DNA of 64,000 bases from positions 14,991,317-15,055,316 of the forward strand of contig NC_079207.1 of the NCBI RefSeq assembly GCF_026745355.1, written 5' to 3'. Shown one piece after another: positions 44,020-56,833 of the stretch. The translations under genes were made by a program, and so were the position numbers. Positions within the stretch are counted from its first letter, which is position 1. Every line of letters starts with the position of its first letter. This DNA comes from Beta vulgaris subsp. vulgaris. Lineage: Eukaryota; Streptophyta; Magnoliopsida; Caryophyllales; Amaranthaceae. The notes under the pieces are model-generated. The model worked only from the letters and a program-made list of their open reading frames with translations. It did no database searches and was not told the origin of the DNA.

Positions 44020-46590
44020 GATGGTTGTAGTCCGTAAATCGAAAAAGGAAACTAAATTTTTTCGAGAGAATAGAGAAAGAAGATATAGAGAATAACTTAG
44101 CCCCAAGTTAAATTGAAGGATTTCCCGTGAAAAAATGAGCTAAAAATTATCCTTTACTAGTAATGTGTTGAATTATTGCGTTAGAGAGAATGTACAATTA
44201 ATAAAATGCATAATACTTTGTAGTTAGAAAATATCAATTGGCTCAAGGTACTATCAAAATCACCACAGGCTTGGATTAGCCATAAGGACTGAGTTGCTCC
44301 AATATAATCAGATTTTTCAGGTTTTAGCTTAAAAATGCAATACTAATGTAGCCAAAATTGTCAACTTTTTTTTAGTGTGGTCCGGATTTAATCAAAGTCT
44401 AGTTCATTTTGTATATGAAAAAATTACCTTTAAAACAATCAAAATAAAAGAGACAAAAGCCACGTGTGAAGAAGAAGGAATCATGAAATTTAGAATTTGT
44501 CAAAAAAACTTTTACAAGGATTATAGATCAGAACTTACATGAATCAACAAGGGTGGGGGAGTTCTTGTAATCTTGTTGAAGGTAAAGAAAAAGAAAAAGG
44601 TTATTTTCAAAGCATTCCCAACAAAAATAATACACTATAGTGTGGATCCCACATTGGAAAAGGACAATACATAAGATTGTTTGCTTGTACGCCATATTTT
44701 ATTGTATGAAACTCTTCTTTATAAAATGGTATCAAAAATTATCGACAGATTTATTATTATTTTTCTAATTTTATCATATGGCAATATGATTTTCAACCAT
44801 TAGATCCTTACCCAGTACCCACCCTTTCTTTTGATCATATTTTTTTTCTAGCGTAAGTGGGGAGTGAAAGGGAGACCCATCCTCATGCCTTTTTCTATAT
44901 GAATGATTAATATCAGAATCTCAAACATGCACACTAACACTATAACCTTTTCTTTTTTTCTTTTTTTTTTTTAGAGGTGTTGTTTGTTTGCTTCACCTTT
45001 TGTGTTCTACAAGGCTCTACGCTTCTCCTCGTGTTGTTCCTTTGCTACCTTAACTCCTAAGTATTTGACGTAAGCATGTTATTCTCTCAATTATTTTCTA
45101 TCTTTATTAATTCATCTTATGCATTATCCTATTTATCCATCCCTTTGGGGATAAAGGAGGGGGGTGTTTAGGGGGTTTTAAGAAATAGTGTCATAAGAAG
45201 TTTGAGAGAAGTTTTATGAGTACAAAATAAATTTCTACTACAAATTGATGTGAACATTTCAAGAATAAATAATAACAAGAATAGAGCAAATGACCCTATC
45301 ACACTGGATAACATGACATTATTCCATAAATTCAGATCCATCCTTGTTATTGGGCACCATTCACTTGTATAAGAGGAAACACGAGATAGCTAGGAATGTT
45401 TCTAAGGGGTTGGAGGCTCGGTAGATGAGTTATTCGGATTGGTTTAGCTTGGATGATTTTTTTGGTATTATTCATTTCATCATTTTATTGTTATATAAGG
45501 ATGCTCGTGATTCAGGTTAAAATCAAGTTATTAAGTTTTGGATATGGTTCATATTTGAGTCGAGTAATTCGGTTCGGATATTCAGGTTATGATCATATAG
45601 TCCTGAGTAATGTTGTTATTCACAATATTTCAAAATTAACCATAAATTCTTTAATATCTTTTAAATTCACCATATGTCCTTAATAATTAATGATCATTAG
45701 TTGTTTTAGTCACTAGCCCCTCATTGTGTTGTCAAAGTCTTGGTCCCTGGCTGTAGTCGATGGTTGATTTGTTGATAGGATTTTATGCGGGATTGTAATG
45801 ACTGCTAGTCTTTTGCGTACAATCGGTTGTTATAAATCTAGTTCTATATCAAAACTACATCAGATCGTTAGACGCCCTCGTAAAAAGGTTGCATTAGCCA
45901 GAGATGTGAAAAAGGGTATACAGAAGGGTCATTTCTGCTCAACAATCATGGTTTTGCCATATTAGAATTGAGTTTCTTTCAATTTGATGTGTATTTTTTA
46001 GTTTCGACTTTTATTGTAGATGTCGTATCACTTTATGTTAATGAATGAATTTTCACTCAAAAAAATGTTACCAAACTCTAATTAACCTTTGTTTGACTGT
46101 TTAATTTGGCACCTTCGTTTCCCGCACATCATGATACACACGGTGTTTAATACGTTAGTTACATATCTCTCAATTTCTTCTATAACTTAGCTCAACTTGC
46201 CCGCTATTATATATATATACGTTAAAAAAAAAGCACTCTCACAACATTTCAATCTTTTTGTTATATCGTTAAAAACCTAAACCTTACATTACCCTAAACA
46301 CTATTTTCCTAAACATGTATACTTTAGTCAAAGGCCTAATTGCGTCACTGTGTGAGCGTATGAAAACCATTAGTAATTTCATGATTTGTAAATTTGTAAA
46401 TTGTAGTAGTTCTCACCATCGGGTATGAAATGGCGGTCTCTTTTTCACTAACAACTAGTATTTGGGATTAGGTATTGTTCCGGATTGGTACTGTTTCGCC
46501 AACACGATACATATTTTTTTCCATTCCCGTTAAAATATATTAAGGAAAACTCAACATTTTAAAAGTACAAATATAATAATATAGACACTT
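44020..46590. other. AT-rich intergenic DNA; possible LINE 3' scrap
   Basis: No host gene is recognised. A stretch near 45690-46070 ends ttatgttaatgaatgaattttc followed by an A-rich tail, which is the usual form of a plant LINE 3' end, but no domain can be read in it. Elsewhere the sequence is simple AT-rich DNA, with pyrimidine runs near 44950 and a short AT microsatellite near 46210. Confidence 0.4.
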
Positions 46591-46603
46591 AAAACAAGAT
46601 TAA

Positions 46604-46790
46604 AAGTTAGTTGAGATGGTAATTGTGTTATGTATAATAGCAAGAAGTCACGAGTTTAAATCTTGTTGCAAGTTAATTTTACTTTTGTTAATTGACATGA
46701 CTTGTGTACACATTGGACAATTCTAGTGGAGCAATAGAGGTGTCATGTGACGTATATACATTGTTACGCACGCCTCTTGATATATTTGTA
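46604..46790 (+). mobile_element. Possible tRNA-derived SINE
   Basis: An A-box-like ttagttgagatggtaa and, 30 bases on, a B-box-like cacgagtttaaatcttg have tRNA-like spacing. The 3' end and target duplication are not clear. This is a SINE or tRNA-derived relic rather than a working tRNA gene, because no full cloverleaf follows. Confidence 0.45.
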
Positions 46791-47503
46791 TAGACTTCAA
46801 TGAATCACTTTGAGTTCTAATTTTAAATATTTATTGGGGTAATCTGCTTAAACTTTTTATTTAGAATTATTTTCCAGTATAGATTAGAAAAACACTAGCA
46901 AAATGGAGTCCCTTTTTTTCACACGCTTTGTTGATGAAGATTTGTTATTCCGCCAGTGTGTGAACTTCTTTTCGCGGGTAAAGATAAAATGAGCCAAACT
47001 TCGTTCTTTAATTTAGATTAAGTTTAATGAAGTATTTAGCTCTCTTCTTGTCTACATTTTTCACTTTTTTCCCTAAAAGTTTTTTACTTTCTATATCTTA
47101 TCTTTTTTCCCCCTCTTATTTCAAGTTTCAACTAATGTTTTTAGGCCTCCTTTCAAAAACCTCTTGATAAGAACAATTAACCTCTGGGATGCTCTCACAT
47201 AGGATCACTTGTTAAGATTTAGAATATAAGAATCTCATCAACTGATCTCATTAAACGATAGAGAATATATATATACAACCTAATATTAGGAAATCATATT
47301 TAACTAGAATTCCTAACGTTGCAAATAGGAATACATAAGAGGCCCGACAAACCTCAACCCCCCAATGAAATTGGTTCCACCAAAATTTAAACCTTGGTCC
47401 CCTAGGTAGGCGATAAGAAGTCATACCATTGGTAAAAATAATTAACCTCTGGGCTGTCCAAATTCACTCACATAGAGGCCTAACAAGCTTCAAACTCCCC
47501 AGC

Positions 47504-48305
47504 TGTTAAAATATAAAATATATTAGGATAATATTTTGTATTCACACTTTTACTATGGATAGATTTCACAGTCACATTATAATGCTTTGAAACGCATCAT
47601 GTGCTATATTTAGGACACCATTGATCATGGGTTACACTTATATCCTACTACTCAGTTGCGCTTGATCACTTATACTAATGCAGATTGGGGTGGATGCCAA
47701 GACACTCGTCGTTCCATGTCAGGTTATTGTTGTTTTCTTGGAGATAACTTAATTTCCTGGCAGTTTAAGAGACAACCTACTCTATCTAGATCTAGTGCCG
47801 AGGTTGAGTATCACGGCGTCACTAATGTTGTTACCGAAGTTTTTTGGATGCATAATCTTCTTTTGGAGTTATATTGTCCTCTTCGTTAGGCAACCATTGT
47901 TTATTGTGAGAATGTTAGTGCTATTTATCTTTCTCGCAACCTAGTACAACACCAACGCACCAAACATATTGAGATGGACATTCATTTTGTTCGGAAAAAG
48001 GTTGTTATTGGTCAAATATGTGTGTTGCATGTTCCCACCAGATATCAGTTTGTTGACATATTCACAAAAGGCCTCCCGCTTTATTTTTGAAGTTTAAGTA
48101 CAGTCTTAGTGTACGTCCTTCTCTCGCTATGACTGCGGGAATATGATAGAATATAAAATATATATGGATAATATTTTGTATTCACGCTTCTACTATGGAT
48201 AAATTTTCTAGTCTTTCCTAATCATGTTAGGATTATAATGTTATAATCTATATATTATGATTAATGGAATTCACTTCGATTTAGGAAATTTACTTATCTA
48301 ACACA
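47504..48305 (+). mobile_element. Deleted Ty1/copia relic
   Basis: The terminal piece tgttaaaatataaaatatat (47504 on, about 66 bp kept) is repeated at 48144 (tgatagaatataaaatatat), where about 160 bp of LTR is present, ending near 48305. Between them lies only the RNase H end of pol. The 5' LTR is joined directly to RNase H sequence, so gag to reverse transcriptase has been lost in one deletion or several. Confidence 0.75.
47570..48090 (+). pseudogene. Copia RNase H remnant
   Basis: The frame shows ITYTNADWGGCQDTRRSMSG, CCFLGDNLISWQFKRQ and SRSSAEVEYHGVTNVVTEV, then after a stop at 47887 VYCENVSAIYLSRN, QRTKHIEMDIHFV and FVDIFTKGLP. This order is the RNase H C-terminus of copia pol. The catalytic Asp of the first strand reads NADW, where SDADW is usual. 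It is inactive. Confidence 0.8.
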
Positions 48306-48404
48306 ACCAATGAAATTCCTTCTATCAAGATTAAACCTCGGTAGGTTCAGGTTAAAATACAAATTTTTTTTATAGAAAGATGAGAAAACACGAACACGAG
48401 CACT

Positions 48405-48700
48405 GATTTTCCCGTATCCGATATGGGTCAATATTTCCCATATCGGATATGGGATATGATTAGATGTAGTGCAGATATGATTTAGAAGCTAACTGATATG
48501 ATATAAGATTAAGAAATTACAACTTTTTTATTTTCATATTTTGTGTTTTGGGAGCTTGTTAGTTGAAATCTTATATCATATCAATTAGCTATATATCATA
48601 TCAGTTAGCTATTAAATCATATCTGGACTACATCTAATCATATCCCGTATCCGATATGGAAAAGTTTGCCCATATCGGATATGGGCAAATACTTCTTCAA
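48405..48700. mobile_element. Palindromic foldback MITE with ATCCGATATGG repeats
   Basis: The outer arms pair cccgtatccgatatgggtc and cccatatcggatatgggc with the matching right arm. Pairing extends through gatatgattagatgtagt against actacatctaatcatatc, and through gctaactgatatgatataag against its complement, leaving a loop of under 100 bp. Total about 295 bp. No target duplication is certain. Confidence 0.7.
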
Positions 48701-49353
48701 CACGAATATGTTTTGATAAAAGATATGACAAATTGACAATAATCTTGCTGATGTTCTAATCACTTTTTTTATACTTTAATGTTTTTGTCTCTTCCTTGGT
48801 CTCTTTTACCCACCTGAGAAAGATGAGGTTAAAAAAGGAAAAAAAAAGGAAAGGTATTAAATCAAGAAACGTGAGCTTTCGATTTCAGGCTTTTTGTCCC
48901 TTCTAGAATGGTATTACGGGTTCAAGCTTCCCAAAATTATATGCCTAATAATATGTGGTGTTATACTATTTGTAAGAATAAGTGTCTTGAATTGTGTATT
49001 GAAGATGTTCGATGAAATGCATAAAAGGGATTCGTGTGTCTCGCCTGACCGGGTATGGCAGACGTCGCCCGTTCTCGCTTGGTCGGGCCCGCAAGGAATT
49101 TGGAAAAGGAAAAATCCGTCCGGTCGAGCGGAGCGCAGTTTTCTCTGGAAAACGCGTTTTTGACCCGGGATTATAAATAGGTTATTAACCTAATTGTTTT
49201 AGACGACGAATTAAGTCTAATTCTCTCTTTAATTCTCTCTGTACTCTGGTTTTCCTCACATAATGAAATACTCTCTCTCTCTGCCTATGGACGTAACCAA
49301 ATTTGTGAACCACGAATTGGTATCGAGAGCTTTGTGTTCGATCTGTGTGAGAA

Positions 49354-50690
49354 AGATGTCTCGGATGAATGTGAAGATTGATAAATTCACTGGGAGGAAT
49401 AGTTTCACTCTGTGACAAATCAAGATGCGGGCTTTACTGAAGCAACAAGGGTTGTGGGCACCGTTGGCAAAGAAGTCAACAGATTCAGTCACCGCTGAGA
49501 TGGAAATTCTAGAGGAGCACATTCAATAATTATGTTATGTCTTTCTGATGACATAAAGTTGCGGAGCAGGAAACTAATGTCGGTCTGTGGTTGAAGTTAG
49601 AGAGTTTTTACATGACGAAATCTCTTACCAACAAGTTGCTTTATTTTGAAGCAACGTATGTTCAGCCTGTGTATGTAGGAAGGTAAGCCTCTAAGGGATC
49701 ACTTAGATAAATTGAATACTATCTTACTAGTTCTTCAAAATATTGATGTTAAAGTAGATGTGAGGATGCTGCTTTAATATTGTTAGTATCTTTACCTGTA
49801 TCATATGAGAATTTTGGGGATTTTTTTATTGTTGGGAAAGATAGTATGTCATTAGAAGAAGTAAGATATGCTCTACATACTAGAGATGTCCATCATCAGA
49901 CATCTTGTTCTAGTACAGAGAATCAGGCATCGGGATTAGTAGTTACTAGGGGTAAGGGACAAAAGAAATTCGGTAAAAAGAAATCGAACTATAAAAATTC
50001 CAATTCTAAGGGTCCTAAAACTACTGATGTTTGTAATTATTGTAAGGAAAAGCGGCATTGGAAAATGAATGTCCTAAGAAGAAGAAGCAGCAGGACAAGA
50101 ATGAAGGTTCTACTGCTTTGGCAGAAACTGAAGGTAATTCTGAGGAAGATCTGGCCTTAGTTGTTAATAACCATTCACATTATAGGGATGTGTGGGTTCT
50201 TGATTCTAGGGGCATCATATCATATTAGTCCATATGCAGAGAGTGGTTTTCAACCTATGAGCAGATAGATGGGGGCAATGTTTCTATGGCCAACAATAAT
50301 GCTGCCTGCAAAGTAGTTGGAATAGGCTCTATCAGGGTGAGGACTCATGATGGTACATTTTGTACCTTGAATGAAGTTAGGCATGTTCCACTAATGACAA
50401 AGATTCTGATATCTTTGAGTCTTCTTGATAGCAAGAGTTTCAGTTTTCAAGGTGAAAGTGGAGTTATAAGTGTCTACAAAGGTTCGAAGGTGGTTATAAG
50501 AGGTATTAAAAATGGTACCTTATATCTTCTTCAAGGTTCTACTGCTGCTGTTGTTGCATCATCTGAGATTCACAAGGAGGATTTGACTAAGTTGTGGCAT
50601 ATGAGACTTAGACACATGGGTGAAAGGGGGATGCAAACTCTGTCAAAGAGGGATCTTTTATGTGGGCACAAGGTGCAAGATCTATAGTTT
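49354..50690 (+). pseudogene. Copia gag and protease remnant
   Basis: It starts MSRMNVKIDKFTGRNSFTL and then meets a stop at 49413-49415. It continues through KMRALLKQQGLWAPL, the core YENFGDFFIVGKDSMSLEEV and a knuckle, CNYCKEKRHWKM, that loses its last Cys to a frameshift. The protease block WVLDSR is also shifted. The gag-preintegrase KLWHMRLRHMGERGMQTL closes the segment. Confidence 0.8.
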
Positions 50691-50702
50691 TGTGAACACT
50701 GT

Positions 50703-51560
50703 GTGTTTTGGAAGCTTCATCGCAGTAACTTCCTAAAGGTGGTTCATACAATGAAAGGTACCCTTGATTATATCCATTCTGACTGTTGGGGACCTTCCCG
50801 AGTTGATTCTATTGGAGGTCACAAGTATTCTGTGTCGATGATCGATGATTATTCAAGAATGACTTGGGTAATTATGATGAATCATAAAAGTGAGACTTTC
50901 AAGAACTTCAAGCAGTGGAAGGCTTTAGTGGAAAATCAAGCTGAAAGGAAGATCAAAAGGCTGCGCATGCCTAATGGTCTGGAGTTCTGTTGGTCTGAGT
51001 TCGATGAATTCTGCAAGAATGAAGGGGTTGCTCGCCATCATGCTGTCAGAAATATGCCACAACAAAATGGAGTTGCAGAACGCATGAATCAGATGTTGTT
51101 GGAGAGAACGAGGTGCATGCTCTTAAATTTTGGGTTAGTTAGAAGATTTTGGGTAGAAGCTGTGAGTACAGCTTGCTATCCGATCAACCGTGGACCTCAC
51201 ACAGGTATCGACTGTAAAACACCTTATGAGGTGTGGTCTGGTAAGCTAACAGATTAGCCTCTATTGAAAGTTTTTGGTTTTACTGTTTATTATCATGTAA
51301 ATGAGGGTAAATTAGAACCTACAGCTAAGAAGGGTGTATTTGTGGGTTTTGGGAGTGGAGTTAAGGGCTATAGAATCTGGTCACCTTCTGAGAGTCGTGT
51401 TATACTTAGTAGAAGTGTAATATTTGATGAAAATTCTATGCTTAACTCTCATGTGAAGTCTAGTGTGGTGTCTGTTAGTAGTGATGTTGATAAACAGGTG
51501 GAGCTGCAAGTCACTCACGATGAGAGTGAATCACAGCACCAAGGTGGAGAAGATTAACAT
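50703..51560 (+). pseudogene. Copia integrase remnant
   Basis: The catalytic core reads YIHSDCWGPSRVDSIGGHKY, MIDDYSRMTWVIMM, the second block KRLRMPNGLEF (Pro where the catalytic Asp is expected) and PQQNGVAERMNQMLLERTRC. A stop at 51255-51257 separates the C-terminal part, KVFGFTVYYHVNEGKLEPTAKKG. Loss of the second Asp alone would abolish activity. Confidence 0.8.
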
Positions 51561-51649
51561 GGTGCTACTGAAGAGTCTTCTAGTTATCAGTCAACCACAT
51601 CTGAAGTACATCAACCAAGCATAGCACATGATACAGCTAGAAGAGTTGG

Positions 51650-53100
51650 TATGGGATCTCCAAAGAGGTATGGTTTTGAGGACATGGTCACTTATGCACT
51701 ACAGGTTGCTGAGGAGGTGGAGGTGGAAACTCATGAGCCATCCACCTATAAAGAAGCTGTTTCTGGAAGCAAGTTTGCTCAATGGCTCGCTGCAATGGGA
51801 AATGAGATGGAGTCTTTGGATAAGAATCAGACTTGCGAGCTAGTCAAACGTCCTAAGAAGAGGAAAATTGTTACATGCAAATGGGTCTTCAGGAAGAAGG
51901 AAGGGTCTTCACCCTCTTAAGGGGTCAAGTATAAAGCTCGAGTTGTTGCAAGAGGGTTCACGCAAAGGGAAATAATCGATTATAAAGAGATTTTCTCACC
52001 AGTAGTTAGACATACTTCCATCAGGGTGCTACTAGCAATAGTTGCACATCAGGATCTTGAACTTGAGCAACTAGATGTGAAAACAACTTTCTTACACGGG
52101 GAGTTGGAAGAGGAGATTTATATGAGTCAACGAGATGGGTTCCAAGTTCCTTGAAAAGAAGATTATGTTTACAGGATGAAGAAGTCCTTGTATGGACTAA
52201 AGAGTCTCCTAGACAGTGGTAAACAGGTTTGACAGCTAATGATTGAGTTAGGCTACAACAGGAGTGTATGATTGTTGTGTGTATCACAACAAGCTGATAT
52301 GGTCAATTATTTATCTGGTCTTTTTATGTAGATGATATGCTCATAGATGCAAAGACCAAGTCTGATATTCAGAGGTTGAAGGGTCTTCTCAGTGCTGAGT
52401 TTGAGATGAAGGATTTGGGTGCTGCGAAAATTTTTTTTGGGGATGAAGATCTATAGGGATAGAGGTCAGAGGAAACTTTTCTTGTCGCAGAAAGGTTATA
52501 TTAGAAGATTTTGTCAAGGTTTGGCATGACAATAGCTAAGCCTATAGATACTCCAAGTGCTTCCAATAATTATTTGTCTGTTGCTTTTGCACCCAAGACT
52601 GTCAAGGAGAAGGAGTACATGAGTCGGGTTCCTTATGCTAGTGCAGTAGGGAGCTTGATGTAGCTTATGGTTTGCACTAGGCCGGATCTTGCACATGCAG
52701 TTAGTGTGTTAGTAGGTTCATGGGTGACCCTGGTAAGGAGCACTGGCAGGCAGTCAAGAGGATTTTTCGTTACCTTAGAGGTACGTCTGATATTGGTCTT
52801 ATTTATGGGAATGATACTCAGTGTTTAGTCATTGGTTATTCTGATTCTGATTATACTGGAGATGTTGACGGTAGGAGGTCAATGACTGGTTATGTATTTA
52901 CTCTTGGTGGTTTTGTCGTTAGTTGGAAGGCAACGTTGCAGGCTACATTTACTTTGCCTACTACTGAAGCAGAGTACATAGTGTTGACAACAACTGCTAA
53001 AGAGGGGATATGGCTAAAAGGACTAGTTAGTGGTCGTGGTTTACATCACGATCAGGCTATTGTGTATTGTGACAGTCTGAGTGCTTATTGATGTGAGATA
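51650..53100 (+). pseudogene. Copia reverse transcriptase and RNase H remnant
   Basis: Blocks in order: SKFAQWLAAMGNEMESLDKN and KWVFRKKEG; after a stop KYKARVVARGFTQREIIDYK and QLDVKTTFLHGELEEEIYMS; then YVDDMLIDAKT near 52325; RNase H HWQAVKRIFRYLRG, YSDSDYTGD and WKATLQATFTLPTTEAEY at 52740-52980. At least six stops or frameshifts lie between them. Confidence 0.8.
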
Positions 53101-53760
53101 TCATTTCCTGAGGAGTGAGACTAGAATTAAGGTGAAGAAGGTAAGAACTGCCGATATGTTCACCAAGCCGGTTCTGGAGAGTAAGTTTCAACATAGTTTG
53201 GACTTACTCAACGTTCGTGATTGTTAGTTGCCCTCTTAAGGCAATTTTGGGGTCCTTAGGGACTAATGTGGTCTGGTTGTTTTTTGGGACAAATCTGTTG
53301 TAGGGAGATTCTGGGTGTTGTGATCAATGCATCTGTGTTCTGGTTTATTGTGAGAGGATTCAAGTCAAGGTCGAGATTTGTAAGCATAAGTGCCTTGAAT
53401 TGTGTATTGAAGATGTTCGACGAAATGCACAAAAGGGATTCCTGCGTCTCGCCCGATCAGGTTGGGCGGATGTCGCACGGTCTCGCCTGGTCAGGCCCGC
53501 AAGGAAATTTGAAAACGGAAAAATCCGCCCGGGCGGGGAAAACGCGTTTTCGATGCAGGATTATAAATAGGTTATTAACCTAATTGTTTTAGACGACGAA
53601 TTAAGTCTAATTCTCTTTGTAATCTGGTTTTCCTCACATAATAAAATATTCTCTCTCTCAGCCCGTGGACGTAGCCAAATTGGTGAACCACGTAAATCTG
53701 TTGTCTGATTTTCATTGTTTTGCATTCATTATTTTTTTCTGTCTCATGTCTGTCATAACA

Positions 53761-56700
53761 ATCCATGGTGGTAATTCAGTTTAAGTCCAATTTGAGTTCA
53801 ACTCGATTTAAGAATACAAATATGAAGAATTTAAAATTCGATTTGAATTTTTTGAAGTTGGCCTTATGTAAGGATTAATGATTCCTATTATTGTTACCAT
53901 CTCACCAACTAATAGATCCTAGAAAAATTATATTTGTATAAACAAAAACAAGTAAATATAATTATAATTTTGGTTTTAAAACTCTTGTTTTGAGTGATTT
54001 ATATGTGATTATACAACCTGACTTCAGCCCGACTTGATCCAAGAAAAAAAATTATCTAAATTTGAGAAATAAAACCTGAATCTGTTAAAGAGTGGTGGAT
54101 AAATTATATAGTTTGAAATATCCAATCAGATTTAACCCAATGTTGTCATTCCTACCTCTAAGGCTTTTGGCTAACAAGCTTACAAGAGGATCGGTTTATC
54201 TTGATCATAAAACATGCAAATAATCAACACAATAAGAAGTTTTAAACTCACATGTTATTAGGCCAAAGTGACGATTGAGGTATATTTGTGTGTTATGTTT
54301 AAGTAGCGTAGACAACTAATGTCATTTATGAGGATTATTGTCTATTATTCTAAACTATTACAAATTTTTGGCCGGGCAATAAGATTCTATATTAGTTTTA
54401 GTATTTCTTTTTAATTTGAGTTTGTAATTATTTAGGTTTTTATCTGGTAAAATCTTGTTATAATCATACAATGTTGGCTTTGTGGTAAGATTATGACACT
54501 TGAAATAAGTGATTAGGGATTCAAAACCTCTTATAAACATTTTGATGATTTTCTAAAAAAATGTCATGTAAGAGATATGGCACCATGTCAGCCGTTAGAA
54601 TAAAGTCGTATACAATAAAGAACATTAGCTATTTAACAGATGAAAAATTTCCCCTTGATTTAGTATGTTTACTATACTCTAAAGAACATAAAACATTTCC
54701 TTCAATCTTGCAGAAATTGTACAATATAGAAAAGAAATATAGAGCAACTTTTATTTATCTAATCGGCCTAAGCATACAACAACGCCCACTCAATTATTTT
54801 TCATTCAATTTTGCTCCCAATAGTCCCAACTATCCATTATGTTAGTAAAAACACATTGCTCAATTTTAAAAACATTAAAATAGTATTTGCTTTTAACTCT
54901 CAATCTATTTTCAAGCAGCAAAAATGAAGAAATATTATTCATCAAAATTTATTATTATAAGAACCCTTTTCCATAACAAACCAAGAACAATTTATAGTAA
55001 GTAAAAAAAATTGATCTACACTCATATATGTTTCAAAGTATGAAGATTTTAAACTAATAAATTATTGTTTATTGCGAGAAATTGAAGGATGTTTTGGTTT
55101 ATATTTATAGATATGTTCTGAATATATAGATATACGGTAACACCCTGATTTTTATACTAAAAACTAAGACATAAAATATAAAAAACGGATGGATAAATGG
55201 GTGACGAATGGGACATAGCACCACCCAAATCTAATCTAATGTGTCACCAGCTCCATCCAACAAACCACCACCGACTTTTCATCTATTTAATATGGGCTTT
55301 TATCTGTTTTCGAAATTTGGGTGAAATAGATAATTGAATATCCATTTAAATTGACCATCCTTATCTACACCCTAATTTTAGGAAAAATATCAATATATCA
55401 TAATATAAAAAATTTTCTTTTTTTTTATCAACCTTTAATGTAACCATTAACTATAAATATGCACCGAATCAAATTTGAAATATAAATATATTGATTAAAC
55501 GAAAGATTTTCCATGCTATTTGCACGGGTCTAGAAGCTAGGAAACTCTTTAGATCTCAATTAGAAGAAACAACAACAACTACTAAGTATAAGTACTAAAG
55601 TAATAAAGTTAACATGTGTTCATAATATGTCCTTTTTGAAATTATGCTAGATTAAAGAAGAAAGAAAATTAGCTAACTCTTTAAATATCAATGAATAGAT
55701 GTTAGGATTATATCATATTCAAGATCAATTTCATCATCAATGGGCATAATCACTTAGAAACTAATATATATAACCAAGATAACCAGGTTTATATCCATTA
55801 CACGAAATTGTCAAATCTAAATAATATCGGTTGATTATTTTATTGAAAACTTTAAGAAATTCTACTAATCATACTATATAAGTTTAAACAATAGCTGAAC
55901 AAACTTGACGTGCTAAATTTATTCAAATATTATACTTAGACCATGATATTTATAGTGGGACTAAAAAGTGGCAACATGTACAAAAAACAAAGAATCAAAA
56001 CTTAACGTTTTAGAACGTTTATAATCACAAATAGGGTTGTGTTTATTCATTAGATTTTCCTATGAAACTTTTTTTTTTGACAGACAATGACAATGTTGAA
56101 CATTAGCATACAACAGTTATAAAATTATCAAGGTATATAAAATAAACAATATATTTGATACTTTCTAATAGATATAAGTAATGATAAATAAAATATAAGA
56201 TTTGAAATTATTAATTGAGGGATAAATGAATACCAAAAAAAAATCACATAATGCAAGATAACCACAAAAATTAAAAGTCATAAGTTGCTTTAAGTAGAAG
56301 GATCATTCCAACCATGAAAGTCTAAATAGTATTCTGAGACAAAAGAGAATAAAATGTATTTGGATTACTCTAGAACAAAGAGGGTATTAAAGATTAATTT
56401 ACATTAATTTTCAACGTAACATACAATGATACAAGACTATAAAACAAGTATATATAACGAAAATAATATAATTAGACTTTTGTGACAGGTCATTGAAGAT
56501 TCTCATTTATGTGTAATTATTCCCTTAAATTGTAAAATCTGCCAATTTTTTTTTTTGAATAGATAACGCCTGTCAAAGTTCCCCGTGGCATGGTGGTTCG
56601 GTGGGTGGTGAAAAGTGGGTTGCCAGGTGCGGTATAGTGATGGTGTAAGACAACAAGAAATTGGGGGTGAGTGGAACTGCATAAAGCGGGAGCGAAAGTA

Positions 56701-56833
56701 GTTGTATGATTGAGTGTAATAGTAGTGCAAATTGTGTTTTTATCAGAGCTTCCGAGTGAAGCTACAGGCAGAGCGGCAAATTTTTCAGTCAATATGTTTT
56801 ATTTAAAATGATGGTTTGTAATACGTCCTACCA
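53761..56833. other. AT-rich intergenic DNA with small relics
   Basis: No host gene is recognised. A tRNA-like SINE scrap may lie at 54474-54550 (ggctttgtggtaaga and ggattcaaaacc). At 55137 ggtaacaccctgatttttatac resembles an LTR start, but no partner end is seen. Open frames at 54358-54845 and 56503-56792 have no motif. The block ends at the assembly gap. Confidence 0.4.

Larger units (their letters stand above)
47340..48360. repeat. Duplicated segment around the copia relic
   Basis: The sequence gaggcccgacaaacctc followed by caatgaaattggttcc (47339-47380) recurs as gaggcctaacaagcttc (47474-47490) and caatgaaattccttc (48307-48321), the second copy being split by the copia relic. The word aattaacctctggg also recurs (47174 and 47439). 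Confidence 0.55.
48971..53760 (+). mobile_element. Degenerate Ty1/copia element, 4.8 kb
   Basis: 5' LTR 48971 to about 49314, 3' LTR 53379-53760; both start tgtaag and share tgccttgaattgtgtattg-like sequence. The primer-binding site ttggtatcgagagc is at 49317-49330. The purine tract caagtcaaggtcgagattt precedes the 3' LTR. The 5' LTR lacks its last 70 or so bases, the deletion ending right at the primer-binding site. The flanks (ctatt and atcca) do not match. It is related to the 28.6 kb element by LTR, tract and gag sequence, but keeps pol. Confidence 0.88.

Noticed and set aside
46604..46690. Possible tRNA gene
   Set aside because: A- and B-box-like words are there, but no acceptor stem or cloverleaf closes; better read as a SINE.
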